From the IMG/VR virus record IMGVR_UViG_3300030104_002696, positions 1 through 22,465 of that record: a stretch of DNA of 22,465 nt; one strand, given 5' to 3'. The translations under genes and the position numbers were made by a program. Under the pieces are notes generated by a model. That model was not told the origin of the DNA, did not search any database, and saw nothing but the letters and a program-made list of their open reading frames with translations. Origin of the DNA: a virus. Shown piece by piece: positions 6,647 through 13,132 of the stretch (positions within the stretch are counted from its first letter, which is position 1; each line of letters begins with the position of its first letter).

Positions 6647-7153
6647 ATGACCGATTTAACAAAGTACAACCATGATTTTGAAGCAGAAAGAGAAACAAAA
6701 CCAAAAATTGAAGAGGGAAGACATAACATGACTTTCGTTGGTGACGAAATTATTTTTGGTAATAATGGATGGGAGGCAGTCAAACTCACCTTTGAAATAG
6801 AAGGCACGACCTTAAATGTAAGTTACGCTTGCACAATGGCACACGATACAAGTGAAAAAGCTGTAAGTATTGGAATAGAATCTTTGCGCAAGATTGCCAA
6901 TTCTTTAGGTGTGACTGGCGCTCTTAAAGACCCGGAAAAACAATTCCTTGGAAAGAAATGCAGTGCTGAGTTGGTTGTGAATGACAGAGGTTACTTAGAA
7001 ATCAAAAGTGATTTTGGTAACACTTTTCAACCAGTAGAAAAAGCAGCAAAGAAAAAACCTACCAAGAAAGAACAAATCAAAGCCGAAGCTGATTTCGTAA
7101 AAAAGGCATCAGCAGATGTAGATGACGACTTTGATGATGAAATTCCGTTCTAG
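6647..7153 (+). CDS. DUF669-like single-stranded DNA-binding protein with SSB-type acidic tail
   Basis: The 168-residue product starts one base after the ATPase gene's stop, with GGAGAG upstream. The N-terminal ~120 residues (YNHDFEAE, EEGRHNMTFVGDEI, VKLTFEIEG, SIGIESLRKIANSLG, FLGKKCSAEL) match the DUF669 pattern found beside Sak4 in many phages. A Lys-rich linker (~128-150) leads to the C-terminus DVDDDFDDEIPF, which copies the DDDIPF-type tip that bacterial SSB uses to recruit replication and repair partners. The protein probably coats ssDNA and loads the Sak4 ATPase and perhaps host proteins. The SSB role is inferred from tail and context; an OB fold was not verified. Confidence 0.82.
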   Translation: MTDLTKYNHDFEAERETKPKIEEGRHNMTFVGDEIIFGNNGWEAVKLTFEIEGTTLNVSYACTMAHDTSEKAVSIGIESLRKIANSLGVTGALKDPEKQFLGKKCSAELVVNDRGYLEIKSDFGNTFQPVEKAAKKKPTKKEQIKAEADFVKKASADVDDDFDDEIPF

Positions 7154-7523
7154 TCCTTTTCTTGAACACAGGCCGTCATTATGTTCATACTGTTTAAAAC
7201 CAGTTGGCGGTCTGCTTTTCCATCATAAAGACAGGTGGTATGCAGCTTGTAGCAGAGAGCACCTGTCAAAAATAAAAAAACAAATTATTACAGGAAAAAG
7301 AAATACCTTGAAAGCACCAATGATAAACAACAGCGCAGTCATAGATGCAGTAAGTTCTTGCAAAGATATTTACACCAAACTTGCAAAAGAAAATAAATCT
7401 TATGTTATTCATGAATGGAAAAAAGATGACCGGGTAAGATTATTTCATCAAGCAATAAAAGAATATTTAGTTGTATGCACTGAGCAAGCATATCAAGGTT
7501 TCTCTTTAGAGGACGATGGTTGA
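7137..7523 (+). CDS. Small zinc-finger-like protein of the replication operon
   Basis: The gene begins inside the end of the DUF669 gene. ATG codons at 7122, 7134 and 7137 are all possible and none has a clear ribosome binding site, so the start is approximate (128 residues from 7137). The N-terminal part carries CSYC, then HH, then a CSREHL segment (~residues 16-44), spacing consistent with a treble-clef or ribbon-type zinc site. The C-terminal two thirds is helical and charged. It lies directly before the primase-helicase gene and overlaps it by 8 bases. A role in binding DNA or the primase is plausible but not shown; I do not recognise the family. Confidence 0.68.
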   Translation: MKFRSSPFLEHRPSLCSYCLKPVGGLLFHHKDRWYAACSREHLSKIKKQIITGKRNTLKAPMINNSAVIDAVSSCKDIYTKLAKENKSYVIHEWKKDDRVRLFHQAIKEYLVVCTEQAYQGFSLEDDG

Positions 7524-9357
7524 CTTAACAAGATATTTAAAAGATGGCATTACCATTGACTCGAATTTCACATTTAGAGGTTCAAGTAAGTCTTTAGATG
7601 ATCTTATCTATGAAATGTCAAATGAAGGATTGTTAGTAGATTATTTGGAAACGTCAGGCGAATTGGTGCGCGTTAGAGTTGGTGGTGGCAATACACATAG
7701 ACCAGACAAACATGGTGAGAAAAGTGGTTGGTACACTTTTTTCCAAACAGGTGATTATCAAAACGCAGTTTATGGTAACTGGCGCACCGGTTTACAAAGA
7801 CAATGGTCTAATTTCGATGTTAATGAGTTAGAGCCAAAACAAAGACAAAAGTTAAAAACAGATTTAGATGAAGCAAAACGTAAAGCAGAGGAAGCAAGAA
7901 AGAAAAGGCAAGACGAAGTTGCTGAGTTGTGTCAAAAAAGATTCGCAAGTTACAAAGAACTGACCGAGCATCCTTATCTGGATGCAAAAGGCATCAAGAA
8001 CGATTACGGATTCAGAGCGCACAGAGATACGCTAGTGATACCTATTTATTCTATGGATGGTGAGATTCGTTCCTTGCAGCACATTGATAAGAAATCAAAT
8101 AAGCGTTTTGTATCGTCATCAGAGATTAAGGGTAACGTATTCCCGGTAGGATTCGACATCAAGCAAGCGAGTGAGGTGGGTGAACTCGTTGTGGTTGAGG
8201 GAGTTGCTACTGGCATAAGCGTACACATGGCGACCAAACTGCCAGTTTTGGTGGTATTTAGCGCAAGTTTTGCCATTGAAGCATTAACAAGATTTAGAAA
8301 ACACTCACAAGCAAAATTAACATTAGCATTTGATAATGATGAAAATGGGGTGGGCCAGAAAAAAGCCAATGAATGTGCAAACAGTTTAGCTAATACAGTT
8401 ATTAGACTGCCATCCGTACAAGGTGATTTCAATGATTTACATTTGAGCAAGGGTTTAGATGCAGTTAAATCAGAGATACTTGACAGTAAATTGGGGATTA
8501 GACGATATGAAATACGACAATTAGTTGGTAAACCACCAGAGATACAATTTCTTGTTGATCGTCTTATCCCTTTATCTACACCTGGTGTTTTGAGTTCAGT
8601 CGGTGGTATTGGTAAATCTTTTATGGCATTAAAACTCGCAATGGATATTGCCAATGGTGGCGGTACATTCATGGGTAAGAATGTTCTGCAATCCGGGAAT
8701 TCAGTATTGTTTTGTGCAGAGGATAATCGCGAGGAAGTGTGGCGAAGGATAGATGCACTTGATCCAGAAGGCAAACGATTCGATGCGCCTTACGATGTTT
8801 TCTGCGTAACCATAGCAGACTTAGGCAAGCCGATGATTCTCTTGTCAGAGGACAATATAAACAGTCAGGCAATGGAGATTGTTGAGGAGTTAAAAGGTAT
8901 TCCAGATTTAAAAATGGTTGTCTTTGATCCAATACAAAGTTTCGTGTCTGCAAGCTCCCCCATAAGCAATAGCAATGAGTCAGCGCAGTTGTGGTGTCAG
9001 TTTTGCGCGAGTATATCGGCACAGTTGGGTTGCACTACTTTAAGTATTCACCACATGAATAAAACTGCATTAACTGGCACTGAGAGCGCGATGGAAGCGA
9101 GGGCCAGTATCAGGGGCGCTTCAAGTATTGTGGATGGGATGCGGTTTGCTATGGCGATGTGGTTGCCTAATGAAAAGGAAGTGGAAAGGATTTGTGTGGA
9201 GCAAGGTATTGAACCGAATCCAACCAGTGTGGTCCGGGCGGGTGTGGTGAAAAGTAATAGCGGTAATGTGGACACTTCCATTAAAACATTAATCAGAGAG
9301 AAAGATTCACCAGTATTGGATATATTAAAAGAGGAAAAAGGGATTACATGGGATTGA
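7516..9357 (+). CDS. Toprim primase - RepA-like hexameric helicase fusion
   Basis: This 613-residue protein joins a primase-type half to a helicase-type half. Residues ~60-100 (GGGNTHRPDKHGEKSGWY, YGNWRTG) match the N-terminal module of phage and plasmid Toprim primases. A Lys/Glu-rich helix follows (~108-135). The Toprim core has LVVVEGVATG (Glu229), LAFDNDENG (Asp273, Asp275) and GDFND (Asp304). From about 340 a RepA/AAA_25-like RecA-fold ATPase begins: Walker A SVGGIGKS (361-368), VLFCAEDN (~397-404), MVVFDPIQSF (Asp471) and STLSIHH-type sensor His512/513. It would unwind the fork and lay primers, so the phage need not use host DnaB or DnaG. No zinc-binding domain is visible at the N-terminus; the previous gene's Cys motif might supply one in trans. 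Confidence 0.88.
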   Translation: MVDLTRYLKDGITIDSNFTFRGSSKSLDDLIYEMSNEGLLVDYLETSGELVRVRVGGGNTHRPDKHGEKSGWYTFFQTGDYQNAVYGNWRTGLQRQWSNFDVNELEPKQRQKLKTDLDEAKRKAEEARKKRQDEVAELCQKRFASYKELTEHPYLDAKGIKNDYGFRAHRDTLVIPIYSMDGEIRSLQHIDKKSNKRFVSSSEIKGNVFPVGFDIKQASEVGELVVVEGVATGISVHMATKLPVLVVFSASFAIEALTRFRKHSQAKLTLAFDNDENGVGQKKANECANSLANTVIRLPSVQGDFNDLHLSKGLDAVKSEILDSKLGIRRYEIRQLVGKPPEIQFLVDRLIPLSTPGVLSSVGGIGKSFMALKLAMDIANGGGTFMGKNVLQSGNSVLFCAEDNREEVWRRIDALDPEGKRFDAPYDVFCVTIADLGKPMILLSEDNINSQAMEIVEELKGIPDLKMVVFDPIQSFVSASSPISNSNESAQLWCQFCASISAQLGCTTLSIHHMNKTALTGTESAMEARASIRGASSIVDGMRFAMAMWLPNEKEVERICVEQGIEPNPTSVVRAGVVKSNSGNVDTSIKTLIREKDSPVLDILKEEKGITWD

Positions 9358-10511
9358 ACATGAAACAAAAAGAATTATTCGATGAACAAAAAAACGATCT
9401 TTTCGGTTGGGATGGTATGCCTGAGTATCAAAATGAAAAACAGCCACGACCAGAAATAACAGCTACTTTTAAATTCAGAAACAAACAGGATTACGATACT
9501 TTTCAAGCATTGGTAAAGAAGCATATATATGATGGCAAGAAAGTTTTTGATGGTATGCAAAAAAAGGATAAAAAAAACGCATGGTATCCATTGAATGAAA
9601 AAGCCAGTAATTATTACTATGAATCAGATAATCCAAAGAACCCCAGATTCCCTGTATATATAGTTAGTAAAGGCAGATGGGATCGCAACCCAACATCTAG
9701 GGCATTGAAAGAGATGGGTGTTCCTTTTTACATGGTGGTTGAGGAAAACGAGAAAGATAAATATTTAAACATCGTAGATGAAAACCAAATACTCATACTG
9801 CCACAAAAATATTTAGATGATTACGATACATTCTGGTATGACGATGATCCCAGAAAAGGGCCAGGAGCAGCTAGAAATTTTGTATGGGATCACTCCATTG
9901 AAAATGGTCATAAGTGGCATTGGGTAATGGATGATAATTTAGAATCATTTGAAAGATTAAATAACAACATGAAAGTCAAATGTGTGGATGGTACTCCATT
10001 GTATGTATGCGAAGATTACGTTTTAAGATATAAAAACATTGCACAAGCGGGCATAAACTATTCAATATTTTGCCCCGCATCAGATTCAAGACCGCCAATA
10101 AAAGTAAACACCAGAATATACAGTTGTTTGTTGATTAGAAACGATGTTCCTTATAGGTGGAGAGGGAGATATAACGAGGATACAGATTTAAGTTTAAGGA
10201 TGATGAAAGATGGTTGGTGTACTGTTCAATTTAATCAGTTTTTATGCGGTAAAAGAGCCACACAAACCATGCGAGGTGGTAACAGTGCTGAATTTTATGA
10301 TGAAGAAGGCACTAAAAACAAAAGCCAAATGTTAGCTGATATGCACCCAGATGTAGCCAGAGTTGCATGGAAATGGAACAGATGGCATCACCATGTTGAT
10401 TATTCGCCTTTTAGTAAAAATTCTTTGATTGAGATTGATAACCTAAAAATAAAAAAAGGCATTAACAATTACGGAATGATTTTGAAAACAAAAAATAATT
10501 TAGAGTTATAA
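9348..10511 (+). CDS. TET-associated-type (TAGT/GREB1-like) glycosyltransferase
   Basis: The 387-residue protein has an N-terminal part with a beta-alpha segment (ITATFKFRNKQDYDTFQALV, ~37-56, then WYP) common to phage proteins of this group. A GT-A-like domain follows from ~100: FPVYIVSKGRW (101-111), GPGAARNF (171-178), the DxD-like WVMDDN (Asp195, Asp196) and RYNEDTDLSLRMM (Glu277, Asp278). This is the signature I associate with TET/JBP-associated glycosyltransferases, predicted to add sugars to modified DNA bases in phages. No TET/JBP, methyltransferase or hydroxymethylase gene is visible in this window. The ATG at 9348 overlaps the helicase gene by 10 bases and has AAGGGA upstream; 9360 is an alternative. 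Target (DNA or protein) is unproven. Confidence 0.82.
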   Translation: MGLNMKQKELFDEQKNDLFGWDGMPEYQNEKQPRPEITATFKFRNKQDYDTFQALVKKHIYDGKKVFDGMQKKDKKNAWYPLNEKASNYYYESDNPKNPRFPVYIVSKGRWDRNPTSRALKEMGVPFYMVVEENEKDKYLNIVDENQILILPQKYLDDYDTFWYDDDPRKGPGAARNFVWDHSIENGHKWHWVMDDNLESFERLNNNMKVKCVDGTPLYVCEDYVLRYKNIAQAGINYSIFCPASDSRPPIKVNTRIYSCLLIRNDVPYRWRGRYNEDTDLSLRMMKDGWCTVQFNQFLCGKRATQTMRGGNSAEFYDEEGTKNKSQMLADMHPDVARVAWKWNRWHHHVDYSPFSKNSLIEIDNLKIKKGINNYGMILKTKNNLEL

Positions 10512-10542
10512 TAAAATGGTAACTACATCTAAGGAAAGAAAC

Positions 10543-10710
10543 ATGAAGTGTTGGCATTGCAATACCAATTTAATTTGGGGCGGAGATCACGACATCAATG
10601 ACGATAATCCTATCGCTGATCCAGATGAATTTTCGATGGTCACGAATTTATCTTGCCCCGCTTGCAATGCATATGTCGAAGTTTATTTGCCAAATGAATT
10701 AGAATCATGA
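10543..10710 (+). CDS. Small zinc-ribbon protein
   Basis: The chosen ATG at 10543 has AAGGA at 10531-10535; the frame is open from 10516. The 55-residue product has CWHC near the start and CPAC about 35 residues later, a two-knuckle zinc ribbon, with an acidic Asp/Asn-rich loop between them. Such small ribbons are common in phage early regions; no function is known. It overlaps the next tiny gene in an ATGA arrangement. Confidence 0.7.
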   Translation: MKCWHCNTNLIWGGDHDINDDNPIADPDEFSMVTNLSCPACNAYVEVYLPNELES

Positions 10711-10805
10711 GCAAAGGCAGTCGGCCCAGAAAGATATTAAATAAGAAAAAATACAGCGAAAACTGGGACAAAATCTTTGGTAAAAAGAGCAAAAAGAAGA
10801 AGTAA
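10707..10805 (+). CDS. Conserved tiny basic phage peptide (MSKGSRP type)
   Basis: This 32-residue peptide begins MSKGSRPRK, continues with YSENWDKIFG and ends in a Lys-rich tail. The pattern MSKGS-R/K-P ... NWD-x-IFG recurs, as I recall, in very short hypothetical proteins of many unrelated tailed phages, which argues for a real gene despite its size. The ATG overlaps the stop of the zinc-ribbon gene by 4 bases, so translational coupling is likely. It is the last gene of the early plus-strand operon. Confidence 0.7.
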   Translation: MSKGSRPRKILNKKKYSENWDKIFGKKSKKKK

Positions 10806-10807
10806 TG

Positions 10808-10864
10808 TTGATGAAGTTTTCATCAACCCCTGATGAAGTTTTCATCAACAGTTGATGAAGTTTT
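10808..10864. repeat. Three direct repeats with 22-bp period, two of them palindromic
   Basis: Copies start at 10808, about 10830 and 10852. The first is a perfect inverted repeat TTGATGAA-GTT-TTCATCAA, the second has 7-bp arms, and the third keeps only the left arm and spacer. A 22-bp period (about two helical turns) places the sites on one face of the DNA. They lie directly upstream of the candidate promoter and of the HTH gene, as expected for iterons or operators. Confidence 0.85.
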
Positions 10865-10876
10865 GCGCATACAGAC

Positions 10877-10887
10877 TATACTATACT
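10877..10887 (+). promoter_or_regulatory. Candidate -10 elements (two overlapping TATACT)
   Basis: Two TATACT hexamers (10877-10882 and 10882-10887) lie 22-35 bases downstream of the last repeat. No good -35 sits at 16-18 bases; TTGATG of the third repeat is 19 bases from the first hexamer. A promoter for the HTH gene is plausible but weakly supported. Confidence 0.35.
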
Positions 10888-10890
10888 AAT

Positions 10891-10919
10891 GGAGAGATGC
10901 GCCTGTGGCGCACTCTCTT
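10891..10919. other. Strong hairpin in the leader of the HTH gene
   Basis: TGCGCC-TGT-GGCGCA gives 6 perfect GC-rich pairs, extended by AGAGA/TCTCT pairing past one bulged C. No U-tract follows, so it is not a standard terminator. Its place just after the candidate promoter suggests an mRNA 5' structure or part of an origin. Confidence 0.6.
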
Positions 10920-10985
10920 AATTTAAGATTGAGTATTAATATTATTATTAATATTAGTTTGAGTATTAGTTTGAGTTTGAGTTTT
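10920..10985. repeat. AT-rich low-complexity tract with TTGAGTATTA-type repeats
   Basis: The stretch is built from ATT/AAT triplets and repeated TTTGAG/TTGAGTATTA units, with almost no C. It separates the hairpin from the ribosome binding site of the HTH gene and could serve as a DNA-unwinding element if the region is an origin. Confidence 0.6.
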
Positions 10986-10998
10986 AGGGAGAGAGATT

Positions 10999-11424
10999 GT
11001 GAAAGAGTATTGGTGGATTGAGAGTGGAGTTCCGAGTAATGAGCAAGCAAGCGGATGCGTGCGCTATGCAGTTTCGCAGTATTCGTTCTCGAAGATCAAG
11101 CAAGCGGTGTGGAGGATTTATCGTTTACATCTTGATAGAAAAGATTTAAATGCTTCCGATAAGGTGGTCCTGTATTGTCTATGCGAGCGATTCAGGGTGC
11201 AAAGTATGAGCAGTAGGGATGCGGTGGGGTATTTGAGTAAGATGTGTGGATTGAATCGCACGACAGTAGGTAAGAGTATTCAAAACCTGGTGGATGCGGG
11301 GGTTTTGTGGATAGTGGAAGAGGGGGAAGTGCGGAAGGCGCACAAGCGGTTGGTAGCGAGGAAGTATTTTAAGAAACACTTTTTAATCGTTGGATTGAGC
11401 TTTATATTGAGTTCTGAGGGCTAA
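10999..11424 (+). CDS. HTH_36-type DNA-binding protein (replication or regulatory)
   Basis: The gene starts at a GTG with AGGGAG at 10986-10991. The central part of the 141-residue product (LNASDKVVLYCLCERF, MSSRDAVGYLSKMCGLNRTTVGKSIQNLVDAGVLWIV) is a winged helix-turn-helix of the HTH_36/DnaD-like type found in plasmid and phage replication initiators and regulators. The C-terminus is basic then hydrophobic (FLIVGLSFIL). The three 22-bp repeats upstream are natural candidates for its binding sites, for autoregulation or as iterons. The coding strand is unusually G-rich (bases 11281-11340 contain 29 G and 6 C by count), unlike the neighbouring genes, which may mark different origin or strand-specific mutation. 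Initiator versus repressor cannot be decided here. Confidence 0.8.
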   Translation: MKEYWWIESGVPSNEQASGCVRYAVSQYSFSKIKQAVWRIYRLHLDRKDLNASDKVVLYCLCERFRVQSMSSRDAVGYLSKMCGLNRTTVGKSIQNLVDAGVLWIVEEGEVRKAHKRLVARKYFKKHFLIVGLSFILSSEG

Positions 11425-11430
11425 ATGTGT

Positions 11431-11455
11431 GGTAGGTAGGGGGTAGGGTAGGGGG
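11431..11455 (+). repeat. G-run repeats separated by TA (G-quadruplex candidate)
   Basis: Five G-runs of lengths 2, 2, 5, 3 and 5 are each separated by TA. With only three runs of at least three G, a two-layer quadruplex is the more likely form. It lies after the HTH gene's stop, in the convergent junction. Confidence 0.6.
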
Positions 11456-11502
11456 TGTGTGCTAAGAACGCCCAGGGAGATGTAAATGCGCCCTTAACAC
11501 AC
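11455..11502. repeat. Imperfect inverted repeat in the convergent junction
   Basis: GTGTGCTAAG (11457-11466) and CTTAACACAC (11493-11502) pair with one mismatch around a 26-base loop. It separates the HTH gene from the minus-strand cluster. No U-tract follows on either strand, so a terminator role is uncertain. Confidence 0.45.
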
Positions 11503-11508
11503 TTGAAA

Positions 11509-11670
11509 TTAATTGCTTTGCTTGGATAGGTAGTTGTCCCTGAGTTGCTTTGCAAAGTTTAGGAAAGATTTTTTATCTTCATCAGTGTTAGGAATCCATG
11601 CTTTTTGCCTTTTTAATCCTTTTTCCTTTTGTTTGCTTTCATAGTTTTTAACATATTTATAATTTGACAT
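11509..11670 (-). CDS. Small DUF3018-like/antitoxin-like protein
   Basis: This 53-residue protein reads YKYVKNYESKQKEKGLKRQK, then AWIPNTDEDKKSFLNFAKQLR. The order 'Y-x-x-K/R-x(4)-G-L-x-R-x-x-x-W-x-P' followed by an amphipathic helix resembles small DUF3018/MazE-related proteins and other ribbon-helix-type peptides; the similarity is by eye and modest. It starts inside the end of the 98-residue upstream gene (14-base overlap) and is the last gene of the minus-strand cluster. No toxin partner is evident. Confidence 0.65.
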   Translation of the reverse strand: MSNYKYVKNYESKQKEKGLKRQKAWIPNTDEDKKSFLNFAKQLRDNYLSKQSN

Positions 11671-11953
11671 TTTTATCCCTCATGTATTTTTGTCTCAATA
11701 ATTCCTCTGCGCTACTTTCCTCAATCTCTTTTCTTTGATTATTAAAAGAATTGATCAATGAATCGATAACCAGTTGTTTATCTTTTAAATCTAAGTTTTT
11801 AAAGCTAGTAAAAATATTTAATATTTTTTCATTAGTATTCATATTTTCTGTGTCTCTTAAAATAATCTCAGTTTTAGTTACTAGTGAGTCTTTTTCTGTT
11901 TCTGTTAAAGGCTCTGCATATATCATAGTTTTTAAATCATTTAAGTAACTCAT
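11657..11953 (-). CDS. Hypothetical helical early protein
   Basis: This 98-residue protein is almost entirely predicted helix, rich in Glu, Lys, Asn and Leu (LTETEKDSLVTKTEIIL, DLKDKQLVIDSLINSF, EESSAEELLRQKY). I recognise no family. It follows the small zinc-ribbon gene by 21 bases and overlaps the next gene by 14, so it belongs to the minus-strand transcription unit. No clear Shine-Dalgarno precedes the ATG, which leaves the start slightly uncertain. Confidence 0.65.
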   Translation of the reverse strand: MSYLNDLKTMIYAEPLTETEKDSLVTKTEIILRDTENMNTNEKILNIFTSFKNLDLKDKQLVIDSLINSFNNQRKEIEESSAEELLRQKYMRDKNVKL

Positions 11954-11974
11954 TTATTTATATTACATGATATT

Positions 11975-12109
11975 TTAATAAGTGTATAATTCTGTAACGA
12001 ACCATGACTTATCGCATTCCTCGCAGTAATACCAATTTCCGCTTTCACTTGGCTCTAATTCCTCACCGCACTTTTCGCAATCTGTGCTGAAATCTAAACT
12101 TTCTGACAT
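11975..12109 (-). CDS. Tiny zinc-ribbon protein
   Basis: The 44-residue product has CEKCGEELEPSESGNWYYCEEC, two CxxC knuckles 14 residues apart, the classic zinc-ribbon arrangement, followed by an aromatic tail. AAGGAAG lies a good distance before the ATG, and the start is inside the 3' end of the preceding tiny gene (16-base overlap). The role is unknown; such ribbons often modify host transcription or other processes early in infection. Confidence 0.72.
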   Translation of the reverse strand: MSESLDFSTDCEKCGEELEPSESGNWYYCEECDKSWFVTELYTY

Positions 12110-12243
12110 TGTTTTACTTCCTTTTGGTTTAAATGACTTAAATATTTGACTGCCAATGCTCGGCTAATAAAAACTTTACCTGAACATATTTTGTACTTAG
12201 ATTTATTAATCTTTTTGATTTTTAATATTGCTGATTTTTTCAC
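12094..12243 (-). CDS. Tiny basic hypothetical protein with GTG start
   Basis: The GTG at 12243 overlaps the stop of the preceding gene in a GTGA arrangement, the usual sign of translational coupling. The 49-residue product is Lys-rich (KKSAILKIKKINKSKYK) with a short hydrophobic end part (VFISRALAVKYLSHL). Its 3' end overlaps the zinc-ribbon gene by 16 bases. Because it is short and has no family match that I know, its reality rests mainly on the overlaps filling an otherwise empty 130-base gap. Confidence 0.5.
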   Translation of the reverse strand: MKKSAILKIKKINKSKYKICSGKVFISRALAVKYLSHLNQKEVKQCQKV

Positions 12244-12449
12244 TCTCTGTAAGACCTATTTAAATCATAAGATATTTCGTCAACACTTGGAGTGACCAAG
12301 AACTCTGAGCCATTCGATACAATGACAGTCTGGCCGTAATAATTCTTATAAATACATGATATTGAATTACTGGCAATCCTCACGCGCCCACCGCCTATTT
12401 TTAACGGATTTATATATGCTGTTATAGTTTCTACTTTTAATCTAGTCAT
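12240..12449 (-). CDS. Small FlbD-like phage protein
   Basis: From the ATG at 12449 (69 residues) the sequence MTRLKVETITAYINPLKIGG, then ISCIYKNYYGQTVIVSNGSEFLVTPSVDEI, resembles the small FlbD-like fold (INP near the start, T-V-I-V-x-N-G-x-x-F-x-V near the end), which phages often carry. The open frame continues to 12554, but this start overlaps the previous stop by only 8 bases and has GAGG upstream, so I prefer it. Function unknown. Confidence 0.65.
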   Translation of the reverse strand: MTRLKVETITAYINPLKIGGGRVRIASNSISCIYKNYYGQTVIVSNGSEFLVTPSVDEISYDLNRSYRE

Positions 12450-12684
12450 TAGAAAGATACCTCTTGTTTTTCTCATCTTTTGCATATTTATAGAAATCGT
12501 AATATTCTCTATCAGAATTAAATGCTTCTTTGCTGACCTGGCACCATTCATCATGAATTTTGAAATGTTCTATATTTCCGCTTTCATATTGATGGGTTGC
12601 AAATAAAAATCCATTAACAAATTTGTACGCATTGCCTTCGTATTTTTTTAAAGTAAATATATCGTTTTTAGCCATTTTATTCAT
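12442..12684 (-). CDS. Hypothetical small early protein
   Basis: The ATG at 12684 (80 residues) overlaps the preceding gene by 8 bases; an upstream ATG at 12711 and one downstream at 12675 are alternatives, none with a good ribosome binding site. The sequence is rich in aromatic and charged residues (YEGNAYKFVNGFLFATHQYESGN, HDEWCQVSKEAF, REYYDFYKY). I do not recognise the family. It sits in the middle of the overlapping minus-strand array. Confidence 0.6.
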   Translation of the reverse strand: MNKMAKNDIFTLKKYEGNAYKFVNGFLFATHQYESGNIEHFKIHDEWCQVSKEAFNSDREYYDFYKYAKDEKNKRYLSND

Positions 12685-12883
12685 GATCTGATAATCCCAT
12701 GTAATAGTCATCTATTGCTTGCGGTTCTATTTCTTGTTTTTGAAGTTTTAACCTGATGTTGTCTGATTTTTCTATGGCACTTTTTAGCTCTGGAGATATA
12801 TATTCAGTCATTGCTGATCTGTTAAACTCGCGCCAGTACTTCAATATTCGTTTATCCTTATATTCTTTAGTTAATGTTTTCAT
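12677..12883 (-). CDS. Hypothetical small early protein
   Basis: The ATG at 12883 forms an ATGA overlap with the preceding stop and has GGAAC upstream, so it is preferred over the ATG at 12895. The 68-residue product is helical and charged (TLTKEYKDKRILKYWREFNR, SPELKSAIEKSDNIRLKLQK) and ends acidic. No family is recognised. Confidence 0.62.
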   Translation of the reverse strand: MKTLTKEYKDKRILKYWREFNRSAMTEYISPELKSAIEKSDNIRLKLQKQEIEPQAIDDYYMGLSDHE

Positions 12884-13071
12884 ATTTCGTTCCATTCACT
12901 ATCGTAATACTCTGTAACAACATCTTGTTCATAATCTGGTTTTATTTCTACTATTACATTATCGTTGATCCCACTCGCAAGAATATTTTTAGCTTCTTCT
13001 ATATTCTCTGCTTCCACCTCAAATTTCGAATAGTGTTTTTCTACCATGTGAATTGTGAATTTTTTAGTCAT
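12880..13071 (-). CDS. Small phage protein with beta-alpha 'VEAENIEEAK' motif
   Basis: The ATG at 13071 follows the conserved leader GGGAGAAAGTAAG and gives 63 residues: TKKFTIHMVEKHYSKFEVEA, then ENIEEAKNIL and VIVEIKPDYEQDV. The pattern (strand, strand, Glu-Glu-Ala helix, strand) is common among small phage and plasmid proteins of unknown function. It is the first gene after an internal terminator-like hairpin, so its expression may depend on readthrough. Confidence 0.65.
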   Translation of the reverse strand: MTKKFTIHMVEKHYSKFEVEAENIEEAKNILASGINDNVIVEIKPDYEQDVVTEYYDSEWNEI

Positions 13072-13094
13072 CTTACTTTCTCCCATTTATTAAA

Positions 13095-13125
13095 CATAAC
13101 AAAGCGCACCCCAAGGGATGCGCTT
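13095..13125 (-). terminator. Intrinsic terminator-like hairpin inside the minus-strand cluster
   Basis: Read on the minus strand, AAGCGCATCC and GGGTGCGCTT pair around a 4-base loop, followed by TTTGTTATGTTT. It lies 8 bases after the stop of the 115-residue gene and before the leader of the next. With no evident promoter after it, it may act as a partial terminator or attenuator. Confidence 0.65.
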
Positions 13126-13132
13126 GATATGT

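Noticed and set aside
8046-8774. 242-codon open frame on the minus strand inside the primase-helicase gene
   Set aside because: It is wholly antisense to a gene with clear Toprim and Walker motifs, its product has no recognisable domain, and no ribosome binding site or overlap pattern supports it.
10808-10864. Possible CRISPR array
   Set aside because: The repeat period is only 22 bases with spacers of a few bases, three copies, and no cas genes; the layout fits operators or iterons.
11455-11502. Inverted repeat as an intrinsic terminator
   Set aside because: The loop is 26 bases, one arm pair is mismatched and there is no U-tract on either strand, so I list it only as a repeat.
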